From Orientallactaga sibirica (Eukaryota > Chordata > Mammalia > Rodentia > Dipodidae), in the NCBI GenBank assembly GCA_036365145.1, contig JAEOAD010002183.1, positions 1,178,001 to 1,242,000 of the forward strand: a DNA stretch of 64,000 bases, read 5' to 3'. The notes beneath the pieces are model-generated. The model had not been told where the DNA came from. It saw only the letters and a list, made by a program, of their open reading frames with translations, and searched no databases. Positions 32,884 through 43,270 of the stretch are shown here, piece after piece (the first letter of the stretch is position 1; every line of letters begins with the position of its first letter). The position numbers were made by a program, and so were the translations under genes.

Positions 32884-34520
32884 AAAGTTAGGATTTTGAA
32901 TCAGCCCAGATATCCATCAACTCACGAATGAATAATAAAGATGTGGTACATACACACAATGAGAAGAATTCTATTCAGCAGTAAGGAAAAATGAACCAAT
33001 GCCATTTTCAGGAAAATGGATAGATTTGGAAAAAAAATCATCTTACATGAGCTCATACAGTATGAGAAAAACAAACACTGCAGGTTCTTTCTCATAAGCA
33101 GTCTCTAAACTGGATCTACAGGGGATGAGTTTAAAGGGTAGAATGCACTAGGAATATGGACACAGAAAATGAATGAGACCAGGAGAAGAGGAAATAGGGA
33201 GGGAAGAGAGGAGGAGATATGTGATAGCCTAGGATAGGGAAAAAGTATAGGAGGTGGGAGGATCTTAAATGGCTAAGGGATAGGGAGGGTGCAGAGCAGA
33301 ATCATACAAAACACAAGAAAACATGAATCAAAGCTATAGAAATCTTCCTCAGACAGAAATCTATAAGACATAATCACCAAAAAATGAAGAGGGGATAAGT
33401 CTGGACAGAAACATCCTGTAAAGATGGAACACACTTAATCCTAAAACCATAAGCTCTGGCTGGCAAATCCCAGCCCCAGAATGGGGTTACTCGCCACAGC
33501 AAGCTGTTGGTCAGAGACCCATGAGGTCCCCAAAATAATGCAGGCCATTTCCAAAGCATTTGATTACCTGCCTGAGCTGCTGAAGACACCACAGGCTGTG
33601 GCAATAGGATATCAAGCAACCATGTTGGAACTGAAAAGGTAGCCAGCTCCCTCCTAACTGGATCTCATGGCACCGGAAAGTATTATTGGAGCTGCTGGGA
33701 GACAATGGTTCCAACAGCTTAAATAAGCTGGAGATTCAGCAAGCTACAAGCCAGTCAATCCAAGAATATACACCTGTGCAATATTGGCATAAAGCCTGTG
33801 TGGGTAATCAATTACTCTATGATTGTACATAAGACAAGCTCAGGGGGAGAGAACTTATACCTGGTGCTGGGAATGAGGTAGGTATTCCATGGCCAGGTAA
33901 CTTAGAGACTCCAGAGAAAATTTCCCATTGCTCTCTGAATATCAATAGTGAGCAAACACCGTAAAAACTTTATCAAATAACTATTGGTATGCATATCCCC
34001 GTTAATACAATTTGCTCTCACTCTTGGTTGGAGAATATGTTCTAGTTTAAAGTTGGCAGAGAATACTGAGTAGATCCAAGATCCAGCAACTCAATAAGAA
34101 AAGATGGTCGACTGCCCACCACAAGATATCCCATGTCTAACACATCACCTGGGGCCCAGGTGATACTACAGAGGAAGCAGAAACATGAATACTGCTCCTA
34201 CTGATAGCCTGAAAACAAGCACCACTGAAAACATGGCCAATGAAAACCCATCAAAGCAGAAATCCAGAGCCACAGAAAAGTCAACACTAAATCAGACTGT
34301 AACAGGCCCACTGAAACTCGGGGAACATTAAGGAAGATGTGGCAGAAGAGCCACAGAGTGGGTAGTAATATCCTGAGGCACAGTACCCCACATAGAAGAA
34401 AGCCATCATAAGTCTATAGTGAATACCAACAACAACATGGAGAAGGGCCCTCAGGGAAATGGGAGTAATGGTGCAGGGGTGAGGGGTTTTGAAGATTAAC
34501 CTTAATAAAAATAAAATATT

Positions 34521-35072
34521 AGCTAATACAATCTGCAAAGAGGGCTTCTCTAACCAAAGATGAGAATGGCACTAATCCATGGTCACAAGCATACATACTT
34601 AGTGGGCAATTTTATGGGCACACAACATATTTGTTTAAGTAAACAATAGTAGTAGCTTCTTAGTGCTATTGACCTCCCCAGCTATAGGTATTTAACTAGG
34701 TTTTAAGTACCATACATGAATTCAATCAGCGAGAAGTTGTTTACATTCATAACAGTCTTGCCACTATTGTGCACTAGTAGGCACATACTGGCTGACTGAT
34801 TTGTATGTAGCTCATAGGGTTTCCTGCAGAGTAAAATTGTTGGTGACTTTTTTACCCCAGTATTCTTCTAGCACTATTACAGCTAGCCAGCAGGTAAGAA
34901 GCTTCTAGCTCAGTTCTAGCTTGATTTCTCAGTGTTCAAGCGCTGTCTTCAGCAACAGGGTATTACTATCTAGTTCTGATAGACAACCAAGAAAACTGGC
35001 AATAGCCTATGTTGTTTATGGGGCCTCAGGAACCTCCCTGACCAACAAATTACTGAATTACCCTGCCAGTGG
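34521..35072. other. Single-copy DNA between L1 copy C and the ERV
   Basis: No recognisable repeat or gene. Its last six bases, CAGTGG, form the left side of the ERV target duplication. Confidence 0.5.
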
Positions 35073-35408
35073 TGTGGGGTCCAACCCTCCCTCCCAGGGA
35101 GTCTGCTGCCCTGCTTGACTGACGTGACCAAGGATTGTTTGCCTAAGAACATCTGTTTCCACTCCTATTTTATGGCCTAACAGCAAGTTCCGTTTGCCCC
35201 AGTTGGCTCTTGCTTACAGTAAACAAAAGGATATGAGAACATGACCTTCTGACCCTGGTACCTTTCCACAGTGCTGTAAGGCTGTATATATATCGCCCTC
35301 TGACTTCAATAAAATTGCATTCTTAAAGCATGAATGACCCAGTGATTGTCTCTTCAATCCTCGGCACCTTGCCCAGCTTGGGGTCATGATGGTAGCGCGG
35401 GCACTACA
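35073..35408 (+). repeat. 5' LTR of the ERV
   Basis: 336 bp, from TGTGGGGTCC to GGGCACTACA. A TATA-like TATATATAT lies at 35,284-35,292 and a polyadenylation signal AATAAA at 35,308-35,313. About 14 differences from the 3' LTR were counted by eye (about 4%), implying insertion some millions of years ago under a rodent substitution rate. Confidence 0.95.
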
Positions 35409-35410
35409 GC

Positions 35411-35430
35411 TGGAGGTCCCCACCGAGATT
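35411..35430 (+). promoter_or_regulatory. Primer-binding site, tRNA-Thr-like
   Basis: TGGAGGTCCCCACCGAGATT begins two bases after the LTR. It matches the complement of the 3' end of tRNA-Thr(UGU) with one inserted T and one mismatch, judged from memory of the tRNA sequence. TGG at the start is the universal CCA complement. Confidence 0.6.
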
Positions 35431-35486
35431 GGGAAAGAAGGAAAACTGCTGAAGGATTGCTCCTGAAGGCTGGCCAGCCGTAGAAG

Positions 35487-35495
35487 AGGTAAGAG
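35487..35495 (+). promoter_or_regulatory. Candidate major splice donor
   Basis: AGGTAAGAG is a near-ideal donor, located between the primer site and the gag ATG, where retroviruses place the donor for env mRNA. Functional use is inferred. Confidence 0.55.
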
Positions 35496-35510
35496 ATGAG
35501 CACATTGAAA

Positions 35511-36181
35511 ATGGGTACCGCTAGCTCTCATTCATTGCTAGTCGATCAGTTAGTTGAATTGCTAAGGAAACAAGGTATGGGCATTAAATGTATTACAGCA
35601 AGAGATTTTATTAAGACTTTGCAAAAGGCAAGCCCTTGATTTTTGATTTTGGGGGGCCTTAATGTTTCAGATTGGGAACAAGTAAAACTTGATTTCGCTA
35701 TGCATCTTGATCCAGAGAAAGCCAATTTATTAAGACTTTGCAAAAGGCAAGCCCTTGGTTTTTGGTTTCGGGGGCCTTAATGTTTTGGATTGGGAACAAG
35801 TTATCCAGAGAAAGCCAATTTATTGAGACTTTGCAAAAGGCAAGCCCTTGGTTTTTGGTTTCGGGGGGCCTTAATGTTTCTGACTGGGAACAAATGAAAC
35901 TTGATTTCCAAAAGATCCTTCATAGGGAGGGACCCAAGAGCACTCCTATAGCTACCTTCTCACTGTGGCGCTTGGTTATGGACGCTCTCGTTAGTGATAA
36001 AGAGAAAGTAAAAGAACAATTGGCCGAGGAGAAACGGCTTTTCACTGAAACTCAAGAACAGGAATCAATTAAATCTTTTCAGAATTCTGATAAGTCCTCC
36101 TCTGATTCCTCACCTTCTTCTAGCAATGAGGACTCTGCAAGGCGCTTGTTCAGAGAGCTCCAGGAGATAAGAGAGGACTAG
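35511..36181 (+). pseudogene. ERV gag remnant (matrix-like), tandemly rearranged
   Basis: The probable gag start is ATG at 35,511, giving Met-Gly-Thr-Ala-Ser-Ser, a myristoylation-type N-terminus typical of retroviral matrix protein. An in-frame TGA follows at 35,637. Downstream, a block encoding a TLQKASPWF-type sequence occurs three times (near 35,607, 35,726 and 35,819), with changes of frame. The last copy leads into an open frame with a Trp-Arg-Leu-Val region, a Lys/Glu-rich helix and a Ser-rich acidic stretch, ending in TAG at 36,181. Capsid, nucleocapsid and protease are absent before RT starts. Confidence 0.85.
35607..35890 (+). repeat. Three-copy repeat in gag with an env-like junction patch
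   Basis: Copies start at 35,607, 35,726 and 35,819 (offsets 119 and 93 bases). The first ends in a 33-base patch (35,697-35,729, starting GCTATGCATC) that matches env sequence at 38,873-38,905 with one mismatch, then returns to gag at a shared TTTA. The second junction keeps the last part of the patch (ATCCAGAGAAAGCCAATTTA) but has lost about 26 bases. Confidence 0.88.
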
Positions 36182-36199
36182 GACATTTTTCCTAGGGGC

Positions 36200-37100
36200 C
36201 ATTGCTTGTATGCCTCCAACAATTCCACCTATTGCCATTACTTGGAAGAATGATGAGCCTGTATGGGTAGAGAAATGGCCTCTTACTACTATCAAATTGG
36301 AGGCTGACCATGCACTAGTGCAGGAGCAACTTCAGGATGGACATATTGTCCCCTCTACTTCGCCTTGGAATCCTCCTATTTTTGTAATTAAGAGAAAATC
36401 AGGCAAATGGAGGCTGCTCCAGGATTTGAGAGAAGTAAATAAAACTATGGTGTTAATGGGAGCTACTCAGCCTGGCCTTCCCTCCCCTGTGGCTATCGCA
36501 AAAAATTGGAATCTGCTTGTCATTGATTTAAAAGACTGTTTTTTTACTATTCCTCTGCATCCAAATGATAGCCCTAGGTTTGCTTTTAGTCTGCCATTGG
36601 TTAACTTAAGAGAACCTTCTAAAAGATATCAATGGGTTGTCTTACCTCAGGGCATGGCCAATAGCCCTACTATTTGCCAAACATATGTATCCATGGCAGT
36701 TGAGCCTGTTCACAATAAGTATACTCAGCTATATATCATTCATTATATGGATGATATTTTGTTAGCTGCTGATCAGGAACATCTCCTATTGGAAGCCTTT
36801 GGAGATCTAAAGAAAACACTACAACTAGCTGGGTTACAAATTGCCCCAGAGAAGGTTCAGAAAGATTTTCCCTACCAATATTTGGGTCATCAGTTACTTA
36901 AGAACGGTGTCCGCCCTCAGAAGGTTACACTCAGGCTGGATGCACTAAAAACATTAAATGATTTTCAAAAGCTTTTAGGGGATATTAACTGGATTAGACC
37001 TAGCCTTAAAATTTCCACAGGGCAGCTTTGTCCTCTCTTTGATATTCTGCAAGGGGACTCACATCCAACTTCCCCACGGGCTCTCACTAGAGCTGGATGA
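36200..37100 (+). pseudogene. ERV pol: reverse transcriptase
   Basis: The frame from 36,210 is RT, starting in the N-terminal fingers (PPIAITWKNDEPVWVEKWPL region) and passing through the LPQGMANSPT motif and Tyr-Met-Asp-Asp at 36,744-36,755, the active-site aspartates. In an active virus this enzyme copies RNA into DNA in the particle. The sequence upstream of RT is lost. A TGA at 37,098-37,100 interrupts the frame, which continues in the same frame in the next segment. RT catalytic residues remain. Confidence 0.93.
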
Positions 37101-37853
37101 GAGTGTATTCAACTTATTCAAAAAGCAATAAATGAGGCTCATCTGAATTGTGTAGACTATTCTAAGCCTTTGTCTCTGTTAGTATTTTGCTCTAAGCATG
37201 CCCCTACTGGGGTTTTCTGGCAAACAGGACCTATTCTGTGGGTACACTCACAAGCATCTTCCTCTAAGGCAGTAATGTCCTATCCACAAGCAATAATTTC
37301 CTTATTATTCAAAGCCCAAAAAACATGCTTGCAAATCTTTGGCAAGGAACCTGAAAATATTGTTACACCCTTTTCTTGTAGTCAGCTAGAATGGCTTCAA
37401 AATAATGATGATGATTGGACTATCTTTTTGTCCTCAACATCCAGCGTCTTTGATAACCATTATCCCCCTGATCCTCTGGTTACCTTTTTTAAGATACATC
37501 CAGTCATTTTCCCAAAGATTATGGTCCTAAATCCTATTCCAAAAGCACAAGTAGTTTTTACAGATGGCTCCTCTCATGGAATTGCTGCCATTGTTTCTCA
37601 TCCAGTCATAAAAAGAATACCAGTACCACAAAAATCCGCCCAGGCAGAAATTTTGGCCATAATTTTAGCCCTACAGCTTTTTCCACATGAACCTTTAAAT
37701 ATCTACACTGACAGCCAATACGTAGCTCACATTGTACGTCCTTTGGAGATGTCTGCCTATGTTGTGCCAGTCTCTAAAGTTCAGGACCATCTTTTACAAT
37801 TACAAGCTTTGCTTTGGGAACGCTCAGAACCATTTTTTTGTGGAGCATCTTAG
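37101..37853 (+). pseudogene. ERV pol: RT connection and RNase H
   Basis: Same frame as RT beyond the nonsense codon. The RNase H domain shows the order VVFTDGSS (near 37,555), AQAEILAI (near 37,640) and YTDSQYVA (near 37,703), i.e. the Asp, Glu and Asp catalytic residues. RNase H degrades the RNA strand after copying. Near 37,831-37,840 a T7 run marks a frameshift into the integrase frame. Confidence 0.9.
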
Positions 37854-38838
37854 ATCTCATAAAACTCTGCCAGGGCCTCTTAGTGCAGGTAATCGCATGG
37901 CAGATCTACAGACTCAAATTGCCACCCTTAGTATTTCATCTGATTTTGATAAGGCTCAAATTCTTCATCAACATTTTCATCTTCCTGCAGGATCACTCTG
38001 CTTCCACACAGGCATTTCCAGAGAACAAGCCATTCAGATAGTCAAACACTGTCCTACCTGTGTTGAATTCCTCAATATTCCTCATCTAGGTGTCAACCCC
38101 AAAGGTCTTATACCCAACCATGTCTGGCAAATGGACGTAACTCATGTACTTACCTTTGGAAAACTACAATTTGTACATGTTTCTGTAGACACTTATTCTC
38201 ATTTAACTTTCGCCTCAGCTCATTCAGGAGAGAACCTTAAAGATGTCAAATCGCATTGCTTGCAAGCCTTCTCTTACATGGGTCTGCCCAAACAAATTAA
38301 GACAGACAATGGGCCAGCTTATACCAGTGCAGGCTTTTCAAAATTTTGTACTGATTTTGATATTTTACATAAAACAGGCATCCCATATAACCCTCAAGGT
38401 CAAGCCATGGTGGAACAGGTTCATCGGACCCTCAAAACTTATTTAATTAAAGTAAAAAGGGGGGACCTAGGGGATCACCTTGGTTCGCCTCATTCCTTTC
38501 TCTCCTTAACATTATACATTTTAAATTTTTTAACAGTGGATGCTCATGGCCGCTCAGCGGCTGATCGCCATTGGCGTGCACCTACGCAAGCTAAGCCTCT
38601 GGCAAAATGGAAAGATCTTTCTATGGGCAAATGGAAAGGGCCAGATCCAGTGTTAATTTGGGCCCAAGGGTCTGTTTGTGTTTTTCCACAGGATGGAGAA
38701 AATCCAATTTGGGTTCCTGAGCGTTGTGTTCGGGCTGTTGTGGACCCTGCCACCCAGCCAACAGGGGACCTATTGGGCATTCATCAAGAACCCGCCGGTA
38801 CTGATGCCAGTGGCCTGGAATGCCCAGGTTTGGCCTGA
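37850..38838 (+). pseudogene. ERV pol: integrase
   Basis: After the frameshift the frame carries a His-His-Cys-Cys zinc-binding domain (HQHFH and CPTC parts near 37,970-38,060), then the catalytic core with Asp at 38,134, Asp at 38,305 and Glu at 38,413, which is exactly D,D-35-E spacing. A C-terminal domain near 38,550-38,740 follows. Integrase inserts the viral DNA into the genome. The domain itself is uninterrupted from 37,850 to 38,838; its C-terminus overlaps the start of env in another frame. Confidence 0.93.
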
Positions 38839-39055
38839 ATTTGTGAGTAATAATTTAAGCTTAGGAATGCCTGCTATGCATCTTGATCCAGAGAAAACCA
38901 ATTTAACTCACATCTGTTCCCTTAAGAATTCCATGTGCTTTGTTCTCAAGCTTAACTATTCTCAGCTTAACTCTTCCAATTCTTTTGATGATTCTACTGG
39001 ATGCCTCACTATTAAATCTGTTACATGTGTGATGTTGCCTTTCTATTGTAACTAA
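38678..39055 (+). pseudogene. ERV env remnant: surface subunit start
   Basis: A 125-codon frame overlapping the end of integrase, as env does in betaretroviruses. The N-terminus has a hydrophobic stretch (FGFLSVVFGLLW) compatible with a signal peptide. Several Asn-X-Ser/Thr glycosylation sites follow (near NLTH, NYSQ, NSSN). The frame stops at 39,055 and most of the surface subunit, including any receptor-binding part, is missing. Confidence 0.75.
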
Positions 39056-39222
39056 TGAAACTCCCTCGGGAGAAATCCTCAATTGTTCTTCACCGGACTG
39101 CCACCTGAAGACTTGCTGGGACCAAGAAAAGCTGGCATTGGTGGTACAGATCCCTGGCATTATTCCCCTTCCAGTGGAGCACGATGGACAGATGCAGCTG
39201 ATTCTCACCTGGCAGTGAAGAC

Positions 39223-39759
39223 TTGACAGACGCAGCTGATTCTCACCCAGCAGAAAAGAGACTTTGGCGTATCTGCAGCTATCGTTCTGCAAATGCCGCC
39301 ACAGCCGCCGCAGCTACTGTTGCTGGCATAGCCCTTTCCCAATCTGCTGTTACAGCGAGCACTGTGGACTTGCTCTCAGGGAAAGTAGGTTCTGCACTCA
39401 ACACTCAAAATCATTTAAATTCTCTCATACAATTGGGTATACTAAATCTAAATCAACAAACAGCTCTACTACAAGAACAAATAGATTTACTTTGGGAAAC
39501 CCATATGGTGACCTGTACTCCTCTATACCACCAGTCTCTGGGAACACGTTGACAATTTGCAGGCTGTTTCTTTAAGGAATGGAGTGGGTCTATGGCCCTA
39601 GGGCTAATCGCCCTGTGTGGTGTGGCTTTGTCCTTGGTCTGTCTCTGCCATATGGCAAAAACTCAAGCCCAGCGCCAATTTCAGACCAAACAGGTCTTGA
39701 TGTCTCTGCCAACAGATAACCCCACTGCTCAAGTATGGCTGAGCTTACAAGATAAATGA
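39223..39759 (+). pseudogene. ERV env remnant: transmembrane subunit
   Basis: The frame to 39,552 has an Ala-rich stretch like a fusion peptide (near 39,288-39,345) and a leucine/glutamine-rich heptad-repeat part (near 39,400-39,500). After a stop at 39,552 the same sequence continues with a hydrophobic membrane segment (near 39,590-39,655) and a short cytoplasmic tail ending TGA at 39,757. The ectodomain between heptad repeat and membrane span is shortened, so fusion function is not possible as it stands. Confidence 0.75.
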
Positions 39760-39898
39760 GTAATCAATGACGGGTAAGACTTGGGGGACTTCTATCAACC
39801 TAAGACAGAGAGTCTGCGGGGCCTGGGCAGGCTTCTCCATGACGGGTAAGATAGATGTCGACGTCCGAGGCAACCTAAGACAGATGCTCATTTATATT
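39760..39898 (+). repeat. Imperfect 72-base repeat before the 3' LTR
   Basis: ATGACGGGTAAGA at 39,767 recurs at 39,839, and a CAACCTAAGACAGA block recurs at about the same offset (39,797 and 39,871). It lies between env and the purine tract. Confidence 0.8.
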
Positions 39899-39913
39899 TA
39901 AGGAAGGGGGACC
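39899..39913 (+). promoter_or_regulatory. Polypurine tract
   Basis: AAGGAAGGGGGACC directly precedes the 3' LTR, the site where plus-strand DNA synthesis is primed in retroviruses. Confidence 0.85.
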
Positions 39914-40249
39914 TGTGGGGTCCAACCCTCCCTCCCAGGGAGTCTGCTGCCCTGCTTGACCGACGTGACCAAGGATTGTTTGCCTAAGAACATCTGTTTC
40001 CACTCCTATTTTATGGCCTAACAGCAAGTTCCGTTTGCCCCAGGTGGCTCTTGCTTACAGTAAACAACAGGATATGAGAACATGACCTTCTGACCCTGGT
40101 ACTTTTCCACAGTGCTGTAAGGCTGTACATGTATCACCCTCTGACTTCAATAAAACGGCATTCTTAAAGCATGAATGACCCAGTGACTGTCTCTTCAATC
40201 CTCGGCACCTTGCCCAGCTCGGGGTCATGTTGGTAGCATGGGCACTACA
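39914..40249 (+). repeat. 3' LTR of the ERV
   Basis: 336 bp, same ends as the 5' LTR. AATAAA at 40,149-40,154 would supply the polyadenylation site of the provirus transcript. The TATA-like region is altered (TGTACATGTAT). Confidence 0.95.
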
Positions 40250-40329
40250 GAGTGGCACTCTGAATTTCCTATAATAATCTATAACTTCGGGGAGGATCAT
40301 AATCCACCTATTCAGAGTATTTATGTTTA
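40250..40329. other. Short flank right of the ERV
   Basis: Starts with GAGTGG, the right target-duplication copy. No other feature is visible. Confidence 0.5.
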
Positions 40330-40990
40330 AACCTCTTAAAATTATATTTCATTAGCTAATAAAGAAGTAGGTTTCCATACAGCTTTTTCATACATCTTTA
40401 GTTTTAGTTAACCTTCTTTGCTCCTCTCCTCTCTGCCCCACTTTATTCTCACCTAAATGATTGCACCCCCAGTAATCAATCATTCTCCTCTCACATTACA
40501 TGTGTTATCTACTGCCCTCTACTCTTTTGCCCCCATCAATCCCCTCTCATGGCCCATTTCTAACTTAGTACCATCTATTGATTCTCACTCCTACCTGCAC
40601 AATCTAAAAATTTGATCCACATGTGAGAGATATCATGTGGTGTTTATCTCTGTGAGCCAGAGTTGCCTTATTTTCCAGATCCATCTATCTTCTTGCAAAT
40701 TTTGTAATTTGACTGCTTTTCATAGGAAAATGAAAACTCAATTGTGTATATGTTTCATATCTTCATTTTCCATTCATCAGCTGATAAGCATCCTGGTTGA
40801 TTCTATTTATGAACTATTGTGAATAGAATCACAATAAATATAGAGGAGCAAGAACCTCTACAGGAGAATATAAAGTCCTTAGGATAGATACCCAGGAGTG
40901 GTATAACTGAGTCATGTGGTAGTTCAATTTGTAGCTTTTTGAGAAACCTCTACACTAATTTCCATAGTGGCTGCATGAGTCACCCATAGT
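40330..40990 (-). mobile_element. L1 fragment (ORF2 end and 3' region), minus strand
   Basis: Reverse complement shows the classic L1 ORF2 end: CTCAAAAAGCTACAAATTG, ACCACATGACTCAGTTATAC, CACTCCTGGGTATCTATCC, ATTCACAATAGTTCATAAA and GTGGATCAAATTT-like parts. It is 5'-truncated. The plus-strand open frame at 40,637-40,822 is a shadow of this L1. Confidence 0.75.
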
Positions 40991-41066
40991 CTAACTTATA
41001 GTAAGATTCATGCTGCAAAACTGATTTACGTGTTTAATCCAATATCTACTAAGTAAAGCCTTTAAC

Positions 41067-41077
41067 TTTTTGTTTTG

Positions 41078-41108
<31 letters not shown>

Positions 41109-41247
41109 GAGGTAGGGTCTCACTCTAGCCCAAGCTGACCTGGAATTCACTATGTAGTCTCAGGGTGGCCTTGAATTCACTACAATCCTCCTACCTCTGC
41201 CTCCAGAGAATGCTGGGATTAAAGGTGTGTGCCACCATGCCTGGCTT
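41067..41247 (-). mobile_element. B1 SINE with (TTTTG)n tail
   Basis: Minus-strand B1: head seen as CACCATGCCTGGCT on the plus strand, (TTTTG)n at 41,071-41,105 as the A-rich tail. Target duplication AAGCCTTTAAC at 41,056-41,066 and 41,248-41,258. Confidence 0.94.
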
Positions 41248-41258
41248 AAGCCTTTAAC

Positions 41259-41557
41259 ATTTTGTATACAGTCTGAAGACATCCTGAAGCTCTATATACA
41301 AATGTGTATACATATAATTAAACATATTGATATGCATATAATAAATACATACACTGAGAAAGAGACAGAGAGAAAGAGCGAGAAAGAGAGAGAACACTAG
41401 GATATAGTACTATTTTCCATAGGAGGCAGCAAGTAGATTCTACACCTGAGTAGAAGGCAAGCACATTTACCTTCTATCACGGCATCTGATAAAACACATT
41501 AGCTTTCCTCTCCTTCTCTCCCTATTTGGTCATGTCTGCCTAAATATTCTTGTTTTG
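41259..41557. other. Single-copy DNA with GA-rich patch
   Basis: A short AT-rich part and a GAGAAAGAG-type patch (41,353-41,394). No gene or clear element. Confidence 0.5.
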
Positions 41558-43270
41558 AAGAATATAGGATATTATAGACCTACAAACAGATCCAGTTATT
41601 CCCTTACTGGGTATTTACCTCCAAAGCTCCAAGCCTCAGATCAGAGAGATTTGCTCAACCATGTTTATAGCTGCTTAATTCATAATAGCTAAGAGCTGGA
41701 ATCAACCCAGATGTCCATCATTAGACAAATGTATAACCAATATGTGGTATATCTACATAATGGAATTCTACACAGCAGTAAGGAAAAATGACACAATGAA
41801 ATTTGAAGAAAAATGGTTGAACGTGGAACAGATGATTCTCAGTGAGCTTACCCAATCACGGAAAGATAATCTTCTCATTGTCTCACTCATCTGTGGTTCC
41901 TAACCTGAATCTGCCCGAGATGCCGTCATACCTAAAAAGCACCTTGAGGACCAGACAATAGGGAGGGTGGGACGGGAGGGTAACAGTGGGCAGAACACAA
42001 ACAGGGACCCAAATGGAAATGGTACCATAAAATCCTATATCCTGAATGACAGGCTAAAAGACTGATCCTTCAGCAGGCCCACGGAGGGAACATCTGAACC
42101 ACAGGGCCCTGGAGAGGACATCATGAAGACTAACCATAATCTTTTCCTGTTTCTCTCTTTCTCCCTCTTCTCTCTCTGCTCTCTTTCTCTTTTATATTAT
42201 CTATCTTTTTCTTCCTTCATCTTCCTTGGTGCTGACTTGTAACTCCCAGTACCAGCATGCTGTTAACTTTCACAATGAGCTGTTGATCAGAGAGACCTTC
42301 AAGGTTTCCCAAAAGAAGACAGATTTCTGTAAGAGTACTTGATGACCCATCGAAGGTTAATAGTAAGACTCTACTTCCAAATACACCCTATGCTATTGGG
42401 ACAGAAAATGGAGTGACCTGTCTGGAATCTGGAAGAGGGTCAGTCCCCAGACAGTTAGCTAGTCTACTGCCAGAGGGTGCTACATGAGTGACTGGGGGAA
42501 AATAACTGACATCTGTCTAAACAACTCAAAGTCTAAGCTACTCAGCAGTAAACAACCTGATGTGATGCTCAAAGAAGTTCAATAGTGGCACACAGGGATG
42601 GTGGGTAACCAACTGCTCTTGATTTGGCTAACAGATCCACTCAGTAGAATGAAACTCATAGCTGGAGCTGGAAAATAAGTCAAAACCATGTCCAAAAAAA
42701 TGATCCCATTCTCCAATATCAAGCTCCCACCAGTCGTGGGCTATAAGAGGGCCTATGCATATAAAATTCTCTTTAAAATAATAATGGCCATCCCATCTAT
42801 CTGGTGCTGACTTCTCTCTCTGTTGGAAAATTTGCTTCTTTTTCAGATTAATGATGAACCTGAAGGGAGGATCAGCCTATTGCACCTCACCAGGGCTCCA
42901 GCTGAAACTATAGAGTAATGGGGGAAATGGGCAAGAGTGCAGCTTTCTCAGTGAACCTGACACCAGCACAAGGCTGAAGGAGATAGAACATTCAACTCCT
43001 ACTAAACCAGATATCCAGAGACACAGAGGCTCCCAAAGACCTCATCACTGAAGTAGAACTAAAATGCACCCAACATGGCTCAGGGAAATTTGCAGAAGAG
43101 GAGGTGGAAAGATTGTTAGAGCTACAAGTTGGGACATTATGCACAGAGACATTGCCTCTTCCCCATAACTGTTGGCTATCCCCACAATGCATGACCCACA
43201 TTCCCCAATGAGGAGGGTCCCTTCGGCAGAGGGAGGCTATCGAAGGCACAAACATGAATGTAAAATTAAA
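41558..43270 (+). mobile_element. L1 copy E, 5'-truncated
   Basis: Starts in the last part of ORF2 (CTTACTGGGTATTTACCTCC, ACATAATGGAATTCTACAC) and continues through the long 3' UTR with pyrimidine tract (42,141-42,229), the TCTTGATTTGGCTAACAG block and the closing GAGGGTCCCTTCGGCAGAGG. A TA-rich tail follows. No intact frame. Confidence 0.85.

Larger units (their letters stand above)
18116..34520 (+). mobile_element. L1 copy C, old host L1 of the nest
   Basis: Pieces at 18,116-18,472 (end of ORF1 and start of ORF2), 20,700-20,725, and 28,070-34,520 (rest of ORF2 and 3' UTR) join into one L1 when later insertions are removed. It is 5'-truncated in ORF1. ORF2 is full of stops; the RT motif position near 30,735 is encoded Phe-Ala-Glu-Gly, so both catalytic Asp residues are lost. 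Insertions in it include L1 copy B, five DIP SINEs, a complete LTR element and a solo LTR. The end lies in AATAAAAATAAAATATTAG near 34,520. Confidence 0.8.
35073..40249 (+). mobile_element. Betaretrovirus-like (class II) endogenous retrovirus
   Basis: A 5.2-kb provirus with 336-bp LTRs on both sides. The flanks CAGTGG (35,067-35,072) and GAGTGG (40,250-40,255) agree at five of six positions, fitting the 6-bp duplication of class II ERVs. The order is LTR, primer site, splice donor, gag remnant, RT, RNase H, integrase, env remnants, purine tract, LTR. Most of gag and all of protease are missing. Pol contains at least one nonsense codon and one frameshift, so the provirus is defective. The RT motif Tyr-Met-Asp-Asp and the style of RT and integrase sequence point to betaretroviruses. 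Confidence 0.93.

Noticed and set aside
35214..35531. 105-codon minus-strand frame in the ERV
   Set aside because: Antisense to the 5' LTR and leader; an equivalent shorter frame in the 3' LTR (40,055-40,300) comes from the same repeat.
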